The notes under the pieces: model-generated
What the model saw: the letters and a program-made list of their open reading frames with translations, nothing else
Told to the model about the DNA's origin: nothing
Database searches by the model: none
Position numbers and translations under genes: made by a program
Source: Callipepla californica brunnescens
Lineage: Eukaryota; Chordata; Aves; Galliformes; Odontophoridae
Length of the DNA: 64,000 nucleotides
Reading direction: 5' to 3'
NCBI GenBank assembly: GCA_023055505.1
Contig: JALIRH010000117.1
Span: 1 to 64,000 of the forward strand
Shown here: piece after piece, positions 22,280 to 34,629 of the stretch
How the letters are laid out: each line of letters begins with the position of its first letter
Position numbering within the stretch: position 1 is the first letter of the stretch

Positions 22280-22663
22280 TCAGACTCTCTTCCAGTTCTT
22301 CTTCAGGTGGAGGGGTGGGGTGCAATTTTCCTTCTCCCGGGGCTGGGGTGCGGTTGGAATCGCGGATCGAGTCCGGGCAGGATCTGCTTCCCGTGCTGAG
22401 GGGATTTGGGCGGCACAGGGTGATACGGAGAGTGAGAAGAGTTTGCCCTTCCTTGTCGAATCTGTTTGAGCACTACCGAAATGTGGCACCAATTTGGCTG
22501 CCATTTTGTCTCTAGTAGTAGAAGCCTCCCAGAGTTTTGTGCCCATTTTGTCCCAAAGCTGCCCAGCAAAAGGAAACCCAGCGTTTGGAAACTTGTGGAA
22601 ATTACTGCTTATCCATTTAAAATGAGGCAGACACAGGGAGATTCTGAAGCTTCCAAATGACAT
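22280..22663 (-). other. Antisense 127-codon open frame, unit 4
   Basis: Intact counterpart of the frame at 5594-5977, with a handful of substitutions. Coding status doubtful. Confidence 0.28.
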
Positions 22664-23724
22664 GTCAGCAAAACACTCCCAGACAGTCCTTAACTGTGCC
22701 TGCAGGAGCTTATCCGATCAGAGTCCTGAGTTGTTCCAAGCCTCGCACTCTTCCTCCAGGCAGGATCTGCCATCACAGAGCTTACTAGAACTTGTTCTCC
22801 TTGTTTTCTGGAGTGTCCATGGTTCTCGGCCTTCCTTTCTCATGCTGCTTCTCGTGCTCCACAGCTTCTGCTCTGAGTACAGTTTCTTGTATTCCCACAT
22901 GGGTGGCTTGAAATGTTATTGGTAATCACTGTGTTCCTCACCAAACAGCAGAAGATCATATTATGTGCCATACATGCGGGTTTTGATTTGTCTGTGTGGT
23001 GAATGCATGAGGTGGGGTTAGCTCTGCCCTGTACCCTGCCCTGCACAGCATTCTGTTGCTATCTACAAAGGCCACGCTTGATCTTCACTCAATTAGCTCG
23101 TGACAAAATATCTCTGCAGAAAATGCAATAATGTAAAAACATTTCTGATGTTGTGGGGCTGCATTACTGGCTGTGCTGGGCTACGGGTTGCAGGCCAGGA
23201 TGAGCGGTAGACCTGGCAGTGCTGTGTTAATGCTTGCACTTGGTGACCCTTGTTGTGGTTTTATGAGTTTTGTTATCGGTTTTCCACACCATAACGTCAT
23301 GTAATGCACTGGGAGTAAAAGAGTCAGTGCTCCAGCTCTGTGGATGGTTGATGATTTTGGGTGCAGCTGTGTCACAAGAGAAGAAGAGCTGCGTACCCCA
23401 GAGGACATCGTGTTCCTTTGGGTATTTCAGTTCTCCGTTCAGAGGGAATGATAGAAGTGTTGGCAAGTCACGAGGTTCCTTCTCTTTCCCTTTTAGATCA
23501 TCCCAGCAGTGTGTGAGCTCCCTAACTGTCTCACCTTCACATTAGAGTAAGGGCTTTGGATTTTGGGCACCTCTCTCTCATTTTATTTGATTTATTGGCT
23601 TCAGTAACAGTTTCATTGCATTCCATTGTATTGTTTTGCATTCTGATAGCTTATTTAGTACATCAGCTTTTGTCCTCAGATCGTTGCCACTGTTTTGTTT
23701 TCAGGCCCATCTCGCTGCTCTTTT

Positions 23725-24337
23725 CCCCTTTTCCCCTTCTCCCTTTTTCCCGTTTCCCTCTCCGTTTCTCGGGGTGTGGCTCTGTGGGTCCCCCCACCCC
23801 ATTTGTCATGGAACCGGCCTGAACCTCCCCGTAACCAAAGACAGACTGAGAGGTCTTTCCTAACCGCTGTGATGTCAGCCAGCATCAGACTATGACATCA
23901 GCAGGCGAGGGATTGTGCCTGTGTGGGTGTCAGTGGTTGTGACAGAGCGTGGCTCATTCCAGCTTGTTCCTGGGATTGTGCTGAGCGTTACCGCGAGGCT
24001 TAGAGTTTCATCGAGACTTTGTCTGCGCTGTGCTGAGTTGTGCCTGTGACTGCTTGCAGCAGCTCTCAGTGCCCACCTGCACAGCATCGCTTGTGTTTCC
24101 CTGGCCCTGCCCCGTGCAGGCAGCCGGGACCCAGCGGGACGTGCTTGCAGCAGCAGAGGTGAGCAGTGCAGGGACGCGTGCGTGGGGCGGCCGTGGGGAG
24201 TGCAGTGGTGGGAGGTTGGTGGGCAGCACAGGATGGCCCGGCTGCAGGGCCAGGAGGGCTTCCTGCTGAGGGACTGGGGTATGTCTTCGTCGTGCCTTGG
24301 GACGGCTCGGTGACTGTGGCCTCTCTTCCTCGCGCAG
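23725..24337 (+). promoter_or_regulatory. 5' control region and intron of gene copy 5
   Basis: G4 pattern on the minus strand from 23725, TGATGTCA at 23870-23877, TGACATCA at 23893-23900, intron 24159-24337. Confidence 0.5.
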
Positions 24338-24416
24338 TGTGTGACGTTAGCAGCGCACCTCTGGTGAAGGAGAGCAGCTCGTCATCCTCGGCTCTCCCCA
24401 CGTGCAGGAGAAGATC

Positions 24417-25415
24417 ATGGCTGCACAGGAGGAATTTATGTGTCCTATCTGCCGTGACGTGCGCCGAGACGTCGCGGCAGTCACGCCGTGTAACCATCGT
24501 TTCTGCCTGGGCTGCATCCAGAGATGGGCAAGGCTGAGCGCCACCTGCGCGCTGTGCAGGGTGCCTATGAGGACCATCAAGGCCTCTGTGTGGGGAGACA
24601 AAGAGCACATAGAATTCATTGTCTCCCCGCCTGCAACGCCTGTGCCTGCCGACTTCCTTGATGGCACAGCAGCCCGTGCTCCACGCGCTGTGCCACTGCC
24701 ACCTGTGCAGGAAGGAGCAGGGCCCCAGGGAAGGGAGAGACCGGGCGGCCTCTTGCCGCAGGAGTGGGCAGCATTGTTCAGGGAGCGCCGCAGCATCCTC
24801 GACCCTGTGCGGCCGTCCCTGCAGCGGAAGCTCTCTTCCATCATTGGGATCACGTGGTGGCAGGTGCGATCGGCAGAGAGCCTCTTCCTGTGCTGCTTAT
24901 GTCATCTGGGCCTGGACAGGGACGCCATGCTGCGGTGCATAGAGCCCAGCATTGGATCCATCGCCAGGCCGATCATTGTCTGGCTCATAGACACCATCGT
25001 GAGCCAGTGCGGCCAGGAGGCCCGGAGGCTGCGGGGCCTTGAGGACGGCGGCGATGAGCAGGGGCAGGAGGACATCCCCGCAGCTCCTTCTCCTCCGAGG
25101 AGGCTCACCCCCAGCGCCTCCACGGATCCGGACACGCAGGAGGAGGACCCTGGCACATCCAGTGGGGTCAGCCAGGGGGGTGATGGCGAGCTCCCCTCTG
25201 CTCCCAGCCCTGGGGAGCAGGAGCAGGCCTTCGAGGAGCCAGGCCAGGAGGCAGCAGGGCCCAGTGCCCAAGGCTTCAGCCGCAGGCACTCCACTCCCAG
25301 GGAGCGCAGGGAGAGCTCCTCTAGGAGGACCCGGCGCCCCACTAGGAGGAGGAGGGCCAGCAGTGGCCAGGATGGTCCCCAGCCCTGCAAGAGGCCGCGC
25401 CCCCGGCGCCTCTAG
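24417..25415 (+). CDS. TOPORS-like RING-type E3 ligase, copy 5
   Basis: 332 aa, all RING ligands present. Shares the SPPATPVPADF variant with copy 2, has SPPRRLTPS in the linker (as in copy 8), and shares Leu272 to Phe (QAFEEPG) with neighbouring copy 6. The basic tail keeps the full Arg content (RERRESSSRRTRRPTRRRR). Intact frame with the same start context as the other copies. Confidence 0.9.
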   Translation: MAAQEEFMCPICRDVRRDVAAVTPCNHRFCLGCIQRWARLSATCALCRVPMRTIKASVWGDKEHIEFIVSPPATPVPADFLDGTAARAPRAVPLPPVQEGAGPQGRERPGGLLPQEWAALFRERRSILDPVRPSLQRKLSSIIGITWWQVRSAESLFLCCLCHLGLDRDAMLRCIEPSIGSIARPIIVWLIDTIVSQCGQEARRLRGLEDGGDEQGQEDIPAAPSPPRRLTPSASTDPDTQEEDPGTSSGVSQGGDGELPSAPSPGEQEQAFEEPGQEAAGPSAQGFSRRHSTPRERRESSSRRTRRPTRRRRASSGQDGPQPCKRPRPRRL

Positions 25416-25449
25416 CAGGGCTTACAATTGTTAATCATTCATGTTTGTA

Positions 25450-25471
25450 AATAAATAAATATTGAAATAAA
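25450..25471 (+). terminator. Polyadenylation signals, copy 5
   Basis: Same AATAAA cluster, last hexamer at 25466-25471. Confidence 0.85.
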
Positions 25472-25699
25472 GACTATTCTGCTGCCTGCTATTCTTTCCC
25501 TAAAGCGAGCTGATGCTGCCATGTGCACACTGCTGCTCCCTGGAGGTATTTAGAAGATGTGTAGGTATGGCACCTGGGTACACGGTCTCTTTAATGCACC
25601 CCAGCGTCCTATTGGCCTTCTTGGCCACCAGAGCACAGTGCTAGCTCATGGCTAACGTGTCATCCACAGGACACCCTGGTCCCTCTCCTCAGATCTCCT

Positions 25700-26130
25700 C
25701 TCCATGGGAGACCTCCTCATGCAACTGAATAAGTCCATGGGTCTGGATGATATGCATTCCAGGGTGCTGAGAGTTGTTGCTGATTTGGTTGCAGAACTGC
25801 TCTCCATCATATCTGAAAGGTCAAAACTGTTGATTGAGACTGGAAGAAGGGAAACCTCATTCATTCATTTTTAAGACAAAGAGAGAGGATGACCTGGGAA
25901 ACTAGGGGCCGGTGAGCCTAGCCTCTATGCCTGGGAAGATCATGGAGCAGATCCTCCTGGGAACCGTGTTAAGGCAGATACGGGACAAAGAGGTGATCTG
26001 AGACATCCAGCATGGTTTCAGCACGGGCAGATGTTGCCTGACCAGTCTGGGGACTTCTATGATGGAGTGATGACACTGGAGGACAGGGGAAAGGTGAGAG
26101 ATGTCATGTACCTGGCCTTCTTCAAAGCCT
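25700..26130 (+). mobile_element. CR1: Degraded CR1 RT fragment, unit 5
   Basis: Nearly identical to the unit 2 copy, including the ATTCATTCATTT frame difference. Confidence 0.85.
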
Positions 26131-27570
26131 CACCACATCCTTCTCTCTAAATTGGAGACGTGTGGATTTGAAAGTTGGACTGTCTGATGGATTAAGATCT
26201 GGTTTGCAGGTTGCAACCAATTGTTTCTTATCAAACTATTAACGTTCTACAAAATAGTAACACTAATCGTATTAGTAACGTTGTGTGATGCTTTGTACAC
26301 AGCATCCCGACCGCCTGATTAAGAACTTTCTGCTTTGGTTTTCTTTAACACTTTGTAGCAGTAATGCCAGATGCATTTAGGTTATCAGGCCTTAACCAAG
26401 GCTTCAATTGTTAACACGCTGAAGAGGTAAGAAAAGACACAAGGTGATCATATGATACTGACAAGAAATGCCATTGAACCCAATAAGGAAAGAACAAACA
26501 TGTGTTTCACCCCCGGCCAGAGAATCCCCAGTGGTCCCATTCTGTGTGTACCCGTAACTGATTGGAAAGAGTCTTCCATTTTTGTATTCTCTGATGTAGT
26601 GATTTTTGAATGTTCCCTAAGTCCATATAGCACGTGCCTTTAAAATGCTCGCAATCACACCTTTGGGTTAATAGTAGAGAATCAGTGGCGGCACGACTTT
26701 GTAAAGGTGCCTGTCGGATAGAATCAGCATCAGTGGGCAAGCCTGCTAGAGCATCTCTAGTGGTATTGCTTTCCTTAGCCAGCTAACATCCCCACGTGGT
26801 GAGTGTGGCTAAAGCTTGAGCGGTGCTGTTGCAGGGTATGTTTGGATCAGGATGTCTCAGGAGCAGAGGCAAGCAAACTGCATTCAGAGCAATACAGAGG
26901 GTTAGAGTTTTAGTCAGCATACGCACGGTCGCACACCCACAGGCATTTGTTTTAGATAAATGTAAGCGGGAAGCAGAAACTCCCTAAGCAAGTGCATTAT
27001 TACCTACTGACCCTGGAGAAACAGCAAACTTCAGAAAGGAGAGAGAGAATGAAAGTGCTGGCAGTGGACGCGATAGGTCGTGCCAGCAGGGCGTCCCCTG
27101 CTTCAAAGTGTGCTTTTCCTCTCTCACCCCTCACAGATTCTGTCCTGCTTTCACCCTTCTCAGGGTCTGCAGAGTTTTTTCCATTTGTACACCGCTTCCT
27201 CATGGGAAGTGCATGATACAGAGCCCAAGGGGAACAACTGCTTGCAAAACAAATGAACGACTAAGGTCAGCTCTCCCTACAAAACGCAGTACTTACAGCC
27301 ACAGATATCAGTTCCCTGAAAAGTATCAGAATACTTTGTTTCATCCCAAAATCGCTCTTCAGTCAGGGCCCTTGAAGTCCCTGATATAGGTGCCAACTGA
27401 AGGAAGCAGTGAACTGAAATATCTGTTGGGCAACTAACTATATGGTTGATAGGGGTTTGGTATTATGATAAGAGATTCTGGAAGTGACAGACAAACCCAA
27501 TGGTTGTATTGGTGTTGCAATGATGTTATTACAGAGCCTAATTTTGATGTTAATTACACTTTATATGTCA

Positions 27571-27813
27571 GATCTGTGTGTCCTTTGAGCAGCTGGAATA
27601 CAGGGTGTGTAGCTGTTGAGTAGCGATACCCAAAAGTGGTTGCAAGAAGTTGATGGTCTCTTATAATTTCTGAACATCATTTAATGCCTGCATGTGAGGT
27701 ACCACTTTGAAGATTGGCTGCTGAATGGTGTGAGATGCAATTTCCCATCCTAAATACTTCCAGGAGAGCTGAGTCGCTTCTTCTCTTCATCTGTTTGCAA
27801 ACCAACAGATTAG
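27571..27813 (-). mobile_element. Class II ERV pol remnant, unit 5
   Basis: Nearly identical to the unit 2 fragment; RT frame broken. Confidence 0.7.
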
Positions 27814-29298
27814 ACTGGCTGCTGGATGAGCGGTAGAGCATCCTTCAGACTCTCTTCCAGTTCTTCTTCGGGTGGAGGGGTGGGGTGTGATTTTCCTTCT
27901 CCCGGGGCGGGGGTGCGGTTGGAATCGCGGATCGAGTCCGGGCAGGAGCTGCTTCCCGTGCTGAGGGGATTTGGGCGGCAGAGGGCGATATGGACAGTGG
28001 GAAGAGTTTGCCCTTCCTTGTCGAATCTGTTTGAGCACTACCGAAACGTGGTGCCAAACGGGTAAACGCTTTGCAGCCATTTCGTCTTTAGTAGTAGAAG
28101 CCTCCCAGAGTTTTTGCCCGTTTTGTCCCAAAGCTGCCCAGCAAAAGGAAACCCAGCGTTTGGAAACTCGGGGAAATTACTGCTTATCCATTTAAAATGA
28201 GGTAGACACAGGCAGATTCTGAAGCTTCCAAACGACATGTCAGCAAAACAGTCCCAGACAGTCCTTAACTGTGCCTGCAGGAGCTTATCCGATCAGAGTC
28301 CTGAGTTGTTCCAAGCCTCGCACTCTTCCTCCAGGCAGGATCTGCCATCACAGAGCTTACTAGAACTTGTTCTCCTTGTTTTCTGGAGTGTCCATGGTTC
28401 TCGGCCTTCCTTTCTCATGCTGCTTCTCGTGCTCCACAGCTTCTGCTCTGAATACAGTTTCTTGCATTCCCACATGGGTGGCTTGAAATGTTATTGGTAA
28501 TCACTGTGTTCCTCACCAAACAGCACAAGATCATATTATGTGCCGTACATGCGGGTTTTGATTTGTCTGTGTGGTGAATGCATGAGGTGGGGTTAGCTCT
28601 GCCCTGTACCCTGCCCTGCACAGCATTCTGTTGCTGTCTACAAAGGCCACGCTTGAGCTTCACTCAATTAGCTCGTGACAAAATATCTCTGCAGAAAATG
28701 CAATAATGTAAAAACATTTCTGATGTTGTGGGGCTGCATTACTGGCTGTGCTGGGCTATGGGTTGCAGGCCAGGATGAGCGGTAGACCTGGCAGTGCTGT
28801 GTTAATGCTTGCACTTGGTGACCCTTGTTGCGGTTTTATGAGTTTTGTTATCGGTTTTCCACACCATAACGTCATGTAATGCGCTGGGAGTTAAAGAGTC
28901 AGTGCTCCAGCTCTGTGGATGGTTGACGGTTTAGGGTGCAGCTGTGTCACAAGAGAAGAAGAGCTGCGTACCCCAGAGGACATCGTGTTCCTTTGGGTAT
29001 TTCAGTTCTCCGTTCAGAGGGAATGATAGAAGTGTTGGCAAGTCACGAGGTTCCTTCTCTTTCCCTTTTAGATCATCCCAGAGTGTGTGAGCTCCCTAAC
29101 TGTCTCACCTTCACATTAGAGTAAGGGCTTTGGATTTTGGGCACCTCTCTCTCATTTTATTTGATTTATTGGCTTCAGTAACAGTTTCATTGCATTCCAT
29201 TGTATTGTTTTGCATTCTGATATCTTATTTAGTACATCAGCTTTTGTCCTCAGATCGTTGCCACTGTTTTGTTTTCAGGCCCATCTCGCTGCTCTTTT

Positions 29299-29911
29299 CC
29301 CCTTTTCCCCTTCTCCCTTTTTCCCGTTTCCCTCTCCGTTTCTCGGGGTGTGGCTCTGTGGGTCCCCCCACCCCATTTGTCATGGAACCGGCCTGAACCT
29401 CCCCGTAACCAAAGACAGACTGAGAGGTCTTTCCTAACCGCTGTGATGTCAGCCAGCATCAGACTATGACATCAGCAGGCGAGGGATTGTGCCTGTGTGG
29501 GTGTCAGTGGTTGTGACAGAGCGTGGCTCATTCCAGCTTGTTCCTGGGATTGTGCTGAGCGTTACCGCGAGGCTTAGAGTTTCATCGAGACTTTGTCTGC
29601 GCTGTGCTGAGTTGTGCCTGTGACTGCTTGCAGCAGCTCTCAGTGCCCACCTGCACAGCATCGCTTGTGTTTCCCTGGCCCTGCCCCGTGCAGGCAGCCG
29701 GGACCCAGCGGGACGTGCTTGCAGCAGCAGAGGTGAGCAGTGCAGGGACGCGTGCGTGGGGCGGCCGTGGGGAGTGCAGTGGTGGGAGGTTGGTGGGCAG
29801 CACAGGATGGCCCGGCTGCAGGGCCAGGAGGGCTTCCTGCTGAGGGACTGGGGTATGTCTTCGTTGTGCCTTGGGACGGCTCGGTGACTGTGGCCTCTCT
29901 TCCTCGCGCAG
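29299..29911 (+). promoter_or_regulatory. 5' control region and intron of gene copy 6
   Basis: G4 pattern on the minus strand from 29299, TGATGTCA at 29444-29451, TGACATCA at 29467-29474, intron 29733-29911. The intron shows the only base difference I noticed among the eight introns (TTCGTTGTG for TTCGTCGTG). Confidence 0.5.
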
Positions 29912-29990
29912 TGTGTGACGTTAGCAGCGCACCTCTGGTGAAGGAGAGCAGCTCGTCATCCTCGGCTCTCCCCACGTGCAGGAGAAGATC

Positions 29991-30989
29991 ATGGCTGCAC
30001 AGGAGGAATTTATGTGTCCTATCTGCCGTGACGTGCGCCGAGACGTCGCGGCAGTCACGCCGTGTAACCATCGTTTCTGCCTGGGCTGCATCCAGAGATG
30101 GGCAAGGCTGAGCGCCACCTGCGCGCTGTGCAGGGTGCCTATGAGGACCATCAAGGCCTCTGTGTGGGGAGACAAAGAGCACATAGAATTCATTGTCTCC
30201 CCGCCTGCGGCGCCTGTGCCTGCCGACTTCCTTGATGGCACAGCAGCCCGTGCTCCACGCGCTGTGCCACTGCCACCTGTGCAGGAAGGAGCAGGGCCCC
30301 AGGGAAGGGAGAGACCGGGCGGCCTCTTGCCGCAGGAGTGGGCAGCATTGTTCAGGGAGCGCCGCAGCATCCTCGACCCTGTGCGGCCGTCCCTGCAGCG
30401 GAAGCTCTCTTCCATCCTCGGGATCACGTGGTGGCAGGTGCGATCGGCAGAGAGCCTCTTCCTGTGCTGCTTATGTCATCTGGGCCTGGACAGGGACGCC
30501 ATGCTGCGGTGCATAGAGCCCAGCATTGGATCCATCGCCAGGCCGATCATTGTCTGGCTCATAGACACCATCGTGAGCCAGTGCGGCCAGGAGGCCCGGA
30601 GGCTGCGGGGCCTTGAGGACGGCGGCGATGAGCAGGGGCAGGAGGACATCCCCGCAGCTCCTTCTCCACAGAGGACGCTCACCCCCAGCGCCTCCACGGA
30701 TCCGGACACACAAGAGGAGGACCCTGGCACATCCAGCGGGGTCAGCCAGGGGGGTGATGGCGAGCTCCCCTCTGCCCCCAGCCCTGGGGAGCAGGAGCAG
30801 GCCTTCGAGGAGCCAGGCCAGGAGGCAGCAGGGCCCAGTGCCCAAGGCTTCAGCCGCAGGCACTCCACTCCCAGGGAGCGCAGGGAGAGCTCCTCTAGGA
30901 GGACCCGGCGCCCCACTAGGAGGAGGAGGGCCAGCAGTGGCCAGGATGGTCCCCAGCCCTGCAAGAGGCCGCGCCCCCGGCGCCTCTAG
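29991..30989 (+). CDS. TOPORS-like RING-type E3 ligase, copy 6
   Basis: 332 aa, all RING ligands present and no copy-specific change in the RING. It has SPQRTLTPS and QEEDPGTSSGVSQ in the linker and shares Leu272 to Phe with copy 5. It is closest to a consensus of the array. The deletion in this unit lies about 2.4 kb downstream and does not touch the gene. Confidence 0.9.
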   Translation: MAAQEEFMCPICRDVRRDVAAVTPCNHRFCLGCIQRWARLSATCALCRVPMRTIKASVWGDKEHIEFIVSPPAAPVPADFLDGTAARAPRAVPLPPVQEGAGPQGRERPGGLLPQEWAALFRERRSILDPVRPSLQRKLSSILGITWWQVRSAESLFLCCLCHLGLDRDAMLRCIEPSIGSIARPIIVWLIDTIVSQCGQEARRLRGLEDGGDEQGQEDIPAAPSPQRTLTPSASTDPDTQEEDPGTSSGVSQGGDGELPSAPSPGEQEQAFEEPGQEAAGPSAQGFSRRHSTPRERRESSSRRTRRPTRRRRASSGQDGPQPCKRPRPRRL

Positions 30990-31023
30990 CAGGGCTTACA
31001 ATTGTTAATCATTCATGTTTGTA

Positions 31024-31045
31024 AATAAATAAATATTGAAATAAA
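31024..31045 (+). terminator. Polyadenylation signals, copy 6
   Basis: Same AATAAA cluster, last hexamer at 31040-31045. Confidence 0.85.
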
Positions 31046-31253
31046 GACTATTCTGCTGCCTGCTATTCTTTCCCTAAAGCGAGCTGGTGCTGCCATGTGC
31101 ACGCTGCTTCTCCCTGGAAGTATTTAGAAGATGTGTTGGTATGGCACTTAGGGACCCAGCGTCCTATTGGCCTTCTTGGCCGCCAGAGCACAGTGCTAGC
31201 TCATGGCTAACGTGTCATCCACAGGACACCCTGGTCCCTCTCCTCAGATCTCC

Positions 31254-31680
31254 TCTCCATGGGAGACCTCCTCATGCAACTGAATAAGTCCATGGGTCTG
31301 GATGATATGCATCCCAGGGTTCTGAGAGATATTGCTGATTTGGTTACAGAACTGCTCCCCATCATATCTGAAAGATCAAAACTGTTGATTGAGACTGGAA
31401 GAAGGGAAACCTCATTCATTTTTAAGATAAAGAGAGAGGATGACCTGGGAAACTAGGGGCTGGTGAGCCTAGCCTCTATGCCTGGGAAGATCATGGAGCA
31501 GATCCTCCTGGGTACCGTGTTAAGGCACATACGACACAAAGAGGTGATCTGAGACATCCAGCATGGTTTCAGCACGGGCAGATGTTGCCTGACCAGTCTG
31601 GGGACTTCTATGATGGAGTGATGACACTGGAGGACAGGGGAAAGGTGAGAGATGTCATGTACCTGGCCTTCTTCAAAGCC
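31254..31680 (+). mobile_element. CR1: Degraded CR1 RT fragment, unit 6
   Basis: Same insertion; its variants combine those of units 3/4 at the start with those of units 5/7 further on. Confidence 0.85.
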
Positions 31681-33137
31681 TCACCACATCCTTCTCTCTA
31701 AATTGGAGACGTGTGGATTTGAAAGTTGGACTGTCTGATGGATTAAGATCTGGTTTGCAGGTTGCAACCAATTGTTTCTTATCAAACTATTAACGTTCTA
31801 CAAAATAGTAACACTAATCGTATTAGTAACGTTGTGTTATGCCTCGTACACAGCATCCCGACCGCCTGATTAAGAACTTTCTGCTTTGGTTTTCTTTAAC
31901 ACTTTGTAGCAGAAATGCCAGATGCATTTAGGTTATCAGGACTTAACCAAGGCTTCAATTGTTAACACGCAGAAGAAGAAAGAAAAGACACAAGGCGACC
32001 ATATGATACTGACAAGAAATGCCATTGAACCCAATAAGGAAAGAACAAACATGTGTTTCACCCCCGGCCAGAGAATCCCCAGTGGTCCCATTCTGTGTGT
32101 ACCAGTCACTGATTGGAAAGAATCTTCCATTTTTGTATTCTCTGATGTAGTGATTTTTGAATGTTCCCTAAGTCCATATAGCACGTGCCTTTAAAATGCT
32201 CGCAATCACACCTTTGGGTTAATAGTAGAGAATCAGTGGCGGCACGACTTTGTAAAGGTGCCTGTCGGATAGAATCAGCATCAGTGGGCAAGCCTGCTAG
32301 AGCATCTCTAGTGGTATTGCTTTCCTTAGCCAGCTAACATCCCCACGTGGTGAGTGTGGCTAAAGCTTGAGCGGTGCTGTTGCAGGGTATGTTTGGATCA
32401 GGATGTCTCAGGAGCAGAGGCAAGCAAACTGCATTCAGAGCAATACAGAGGGTTAGAGTTTTAGTCAGCATACGCACGGTCGCACACCCACAGGCATTTA
32501 GTTTAGATAAATGTAAGCGGGAAGCAGAAACTCCCTAAGCAAGTGCATTATTACCTACTGACCCTGGAGAAACAGCAAACGTCAGAAAGGAGAGAGAGAA
32601 TGAAAGTGCCGGCAGTGGACGCGATAGGTCGTGCCAGCAGGGCGTCCCCTGCTTCAAAGTGTGCTTTTCCTCTCTCACCCCTCACAGATTCTGTCCTGCT
32701 TTCACCCTTCCCAGGGTCTGCAGAGTTTTTTCCATTTGTACACCGCTTCCTCATGGGAAGTGCATGATACAGAGCCCAAGGGGAACAACTGCTTGCAAAA
32801 CAAATGAACAACTAAGGTCAGCTCTCCCTACAAAACGCAGTACTTACAGCCACAGATATCAGTTCCCTGAAAAGTATCAGAATACTTTGTTTCATCCCAA
32901 AATCGCTCTTCAGTCAGGGCCCTTGAAGTCCCTGATATAGGTGCCAACTGAAGGAAGCAGTGAACTGAAATATCTGTTGGGCAACTAACTATATGGTTGA
33001 TAGGGGTTTGATATTATGATAAGAGATACTGGAAGAGACAGACAAACCCAATGGCTGTATTGGTGTAGCAATGATGTTATTACAGAGTCTAAGCACGGTA
33101 GTGCTTTTGATGTTAATTATATTTTAGATGTTCTATC

Positions 33138-33360
33138 TGGGTGTCTTTTGAGCAGCTGGAATACAGGGTGTGTAGCTGTTGAGTAGCGATACCCAAAAGT
33201 GGTTGCAAGAAGTTGATGGTCCCTAACAATTTCTGAAGATCATTTAATGTCTGCACGTGAGGTACCACTTTGAGGATTGGCTGCTGAATGGTGTGAGATG
33301 TAATTTTCCATCCTAATTATTTCCACGGGGAGCTGAGTTGCTTCTCTTCTTCATCTGTTT
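33138..33360 (-). mobile_element. Class II ERV pol remnant, unit 6, cut by the deletion
   Basis: Same RT fragment; its upstream (minus-strand) end is removed at the 33353-33361 deletion junction. Confidence 0.65.
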
Positions 33361-34629
33361 GAGCGCTTCCGAAATGTGGTGCCAAACGGGTAAATGTTTG
33401 GCAGCCATTTTGTCTCTAGTAGTAGAAGCCTCCCAGAGTTTTGTGCCCATTTTTGTCCCAAAGCTGCCCAGCAAAAGGAAACCCAGCGTTTGGAAACTCG
33501 GGGAAACTACAACTTATCCATTTAAAATGAGGTAGACACAGGCAGATTCTGAAGTTTCCAAACGACATGTCAGCAAAACACTCCCAGACAGTCCTTAACT
33601 GTGCCTGCAGGAGCTTATCCGATCAGAGTCCTGAGTTGTTCCAAGCCTCGCACTCTTCCTCCAGGCAGGATCTGCCATCACAGGGCTTACTTGAACTTGT
33701 TCTCCTTGTTTTCTGGAGTGTCCATGGTTCTCGGCCTTCCTTTCTCATGCTGCTTCTCGTGCTCCACAGCTTCTGCTCTGAATACAGTTTCTTGCATTCC
33801 CACATGGGTGGCTTGAAATGTTATTGGTAATCACTGTGTTCCTCACCAAACAGCAGAAGATCATATTATGTGCCATACATGCGGGTTTTGATTTGTCTGT
33901 GTGGTGAATGCATGAGGTGGGGTTAGCTCTGCCCTGTACCCTGCCCTGCACAGCATTCTGTTGCTGTCTACAAAGGCCACGCTTGAGCTTCACTCAATTA
34001 GCTCGTGACAAAATATCTCTGCAGAAAATGCAATAATGTAAAAACATTTCTGATGTTGTGGGGCTGTATTACTGGCTGTGCTGGGCTATGGGTTGCAGGC
34101 CAGGATGAGCGGTAGACCTGGCAGTGCTGTGTTAATGCTTGCACTTGGTGACCTTTGTTGTGGTTTTATGAGTTTTGTTATCGGTTTTCCACACCATAAC
34201 ATCATGTAATGCACTGGGAGTTAAAGAGTCAGTGCTCCAGCTCTGTGGATGGTTGACAGTTTAGGGTGCAGCTGTGTCCCAAGAAAAGAAGAGCTGCGTA
34301 CCCCAGAGGACATCGTGTTCCTTTGCGTATTTCAGTTCTCCGTTCAGAAGGAATGATAGAAGTGTTGGCAAGTCACGAGGTTCCTTCTCTTTCCCTTTTA
34401 GATCATCCCAGCAGCATGTGAGCTCCCTAACTGTCTCACCTTCACATTAGAGTAAGGGCTTTGGATTTTGGGCACCTCTCTCTCATTTTTTTTGATATAA
34501 TGTCTTCAATACCAGTTTCATTGCATTCCATTGTATTGTTTTGCATTCTGATATCTTATTTAGTACATAAGCTTTTGTCCTCAGATCGTTGCCACTGTTT
34601 TGTTTTCAGGCCCATCTCGCTGCTCTTTT

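Larger units (their letters stand above)
17100..22661 (+). repeat. Tandem array unit 4
   Basis: 5,562 bp. It holds the 23-bp CACGGTCTC segment. Its 3' end, with an intact antisense frame at 22280-22663 and the GCACCAATTTGGC variant, matches units 1 and 7 rather than its neighbours. Confidence 0.97.
22662..28236 (+). repeat. Tandem array unit 5
   Basis: 5,575 bp. From about the 3' end of the gene onward it is nearly identical to unit 2 at an exact 16,688-bp offset (for example 8964 to 25652, 9760 to 26448, 11099 to 27787). Confidence 0.97.
28237..33566 (+). repeat. Tandem array unit 6, internally deleted
   Basis: 5,330 bp, the shortest full unit. It lacks 236 bp that in other units lies between two copies of ATCTGTTTG; a single copy remains at 33353-33361. 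It also carries a 12-bp insertion at 33093-33104. The first two-thirds matches unit 3 at the 16,688-bp offset. Confidence 0.97.
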
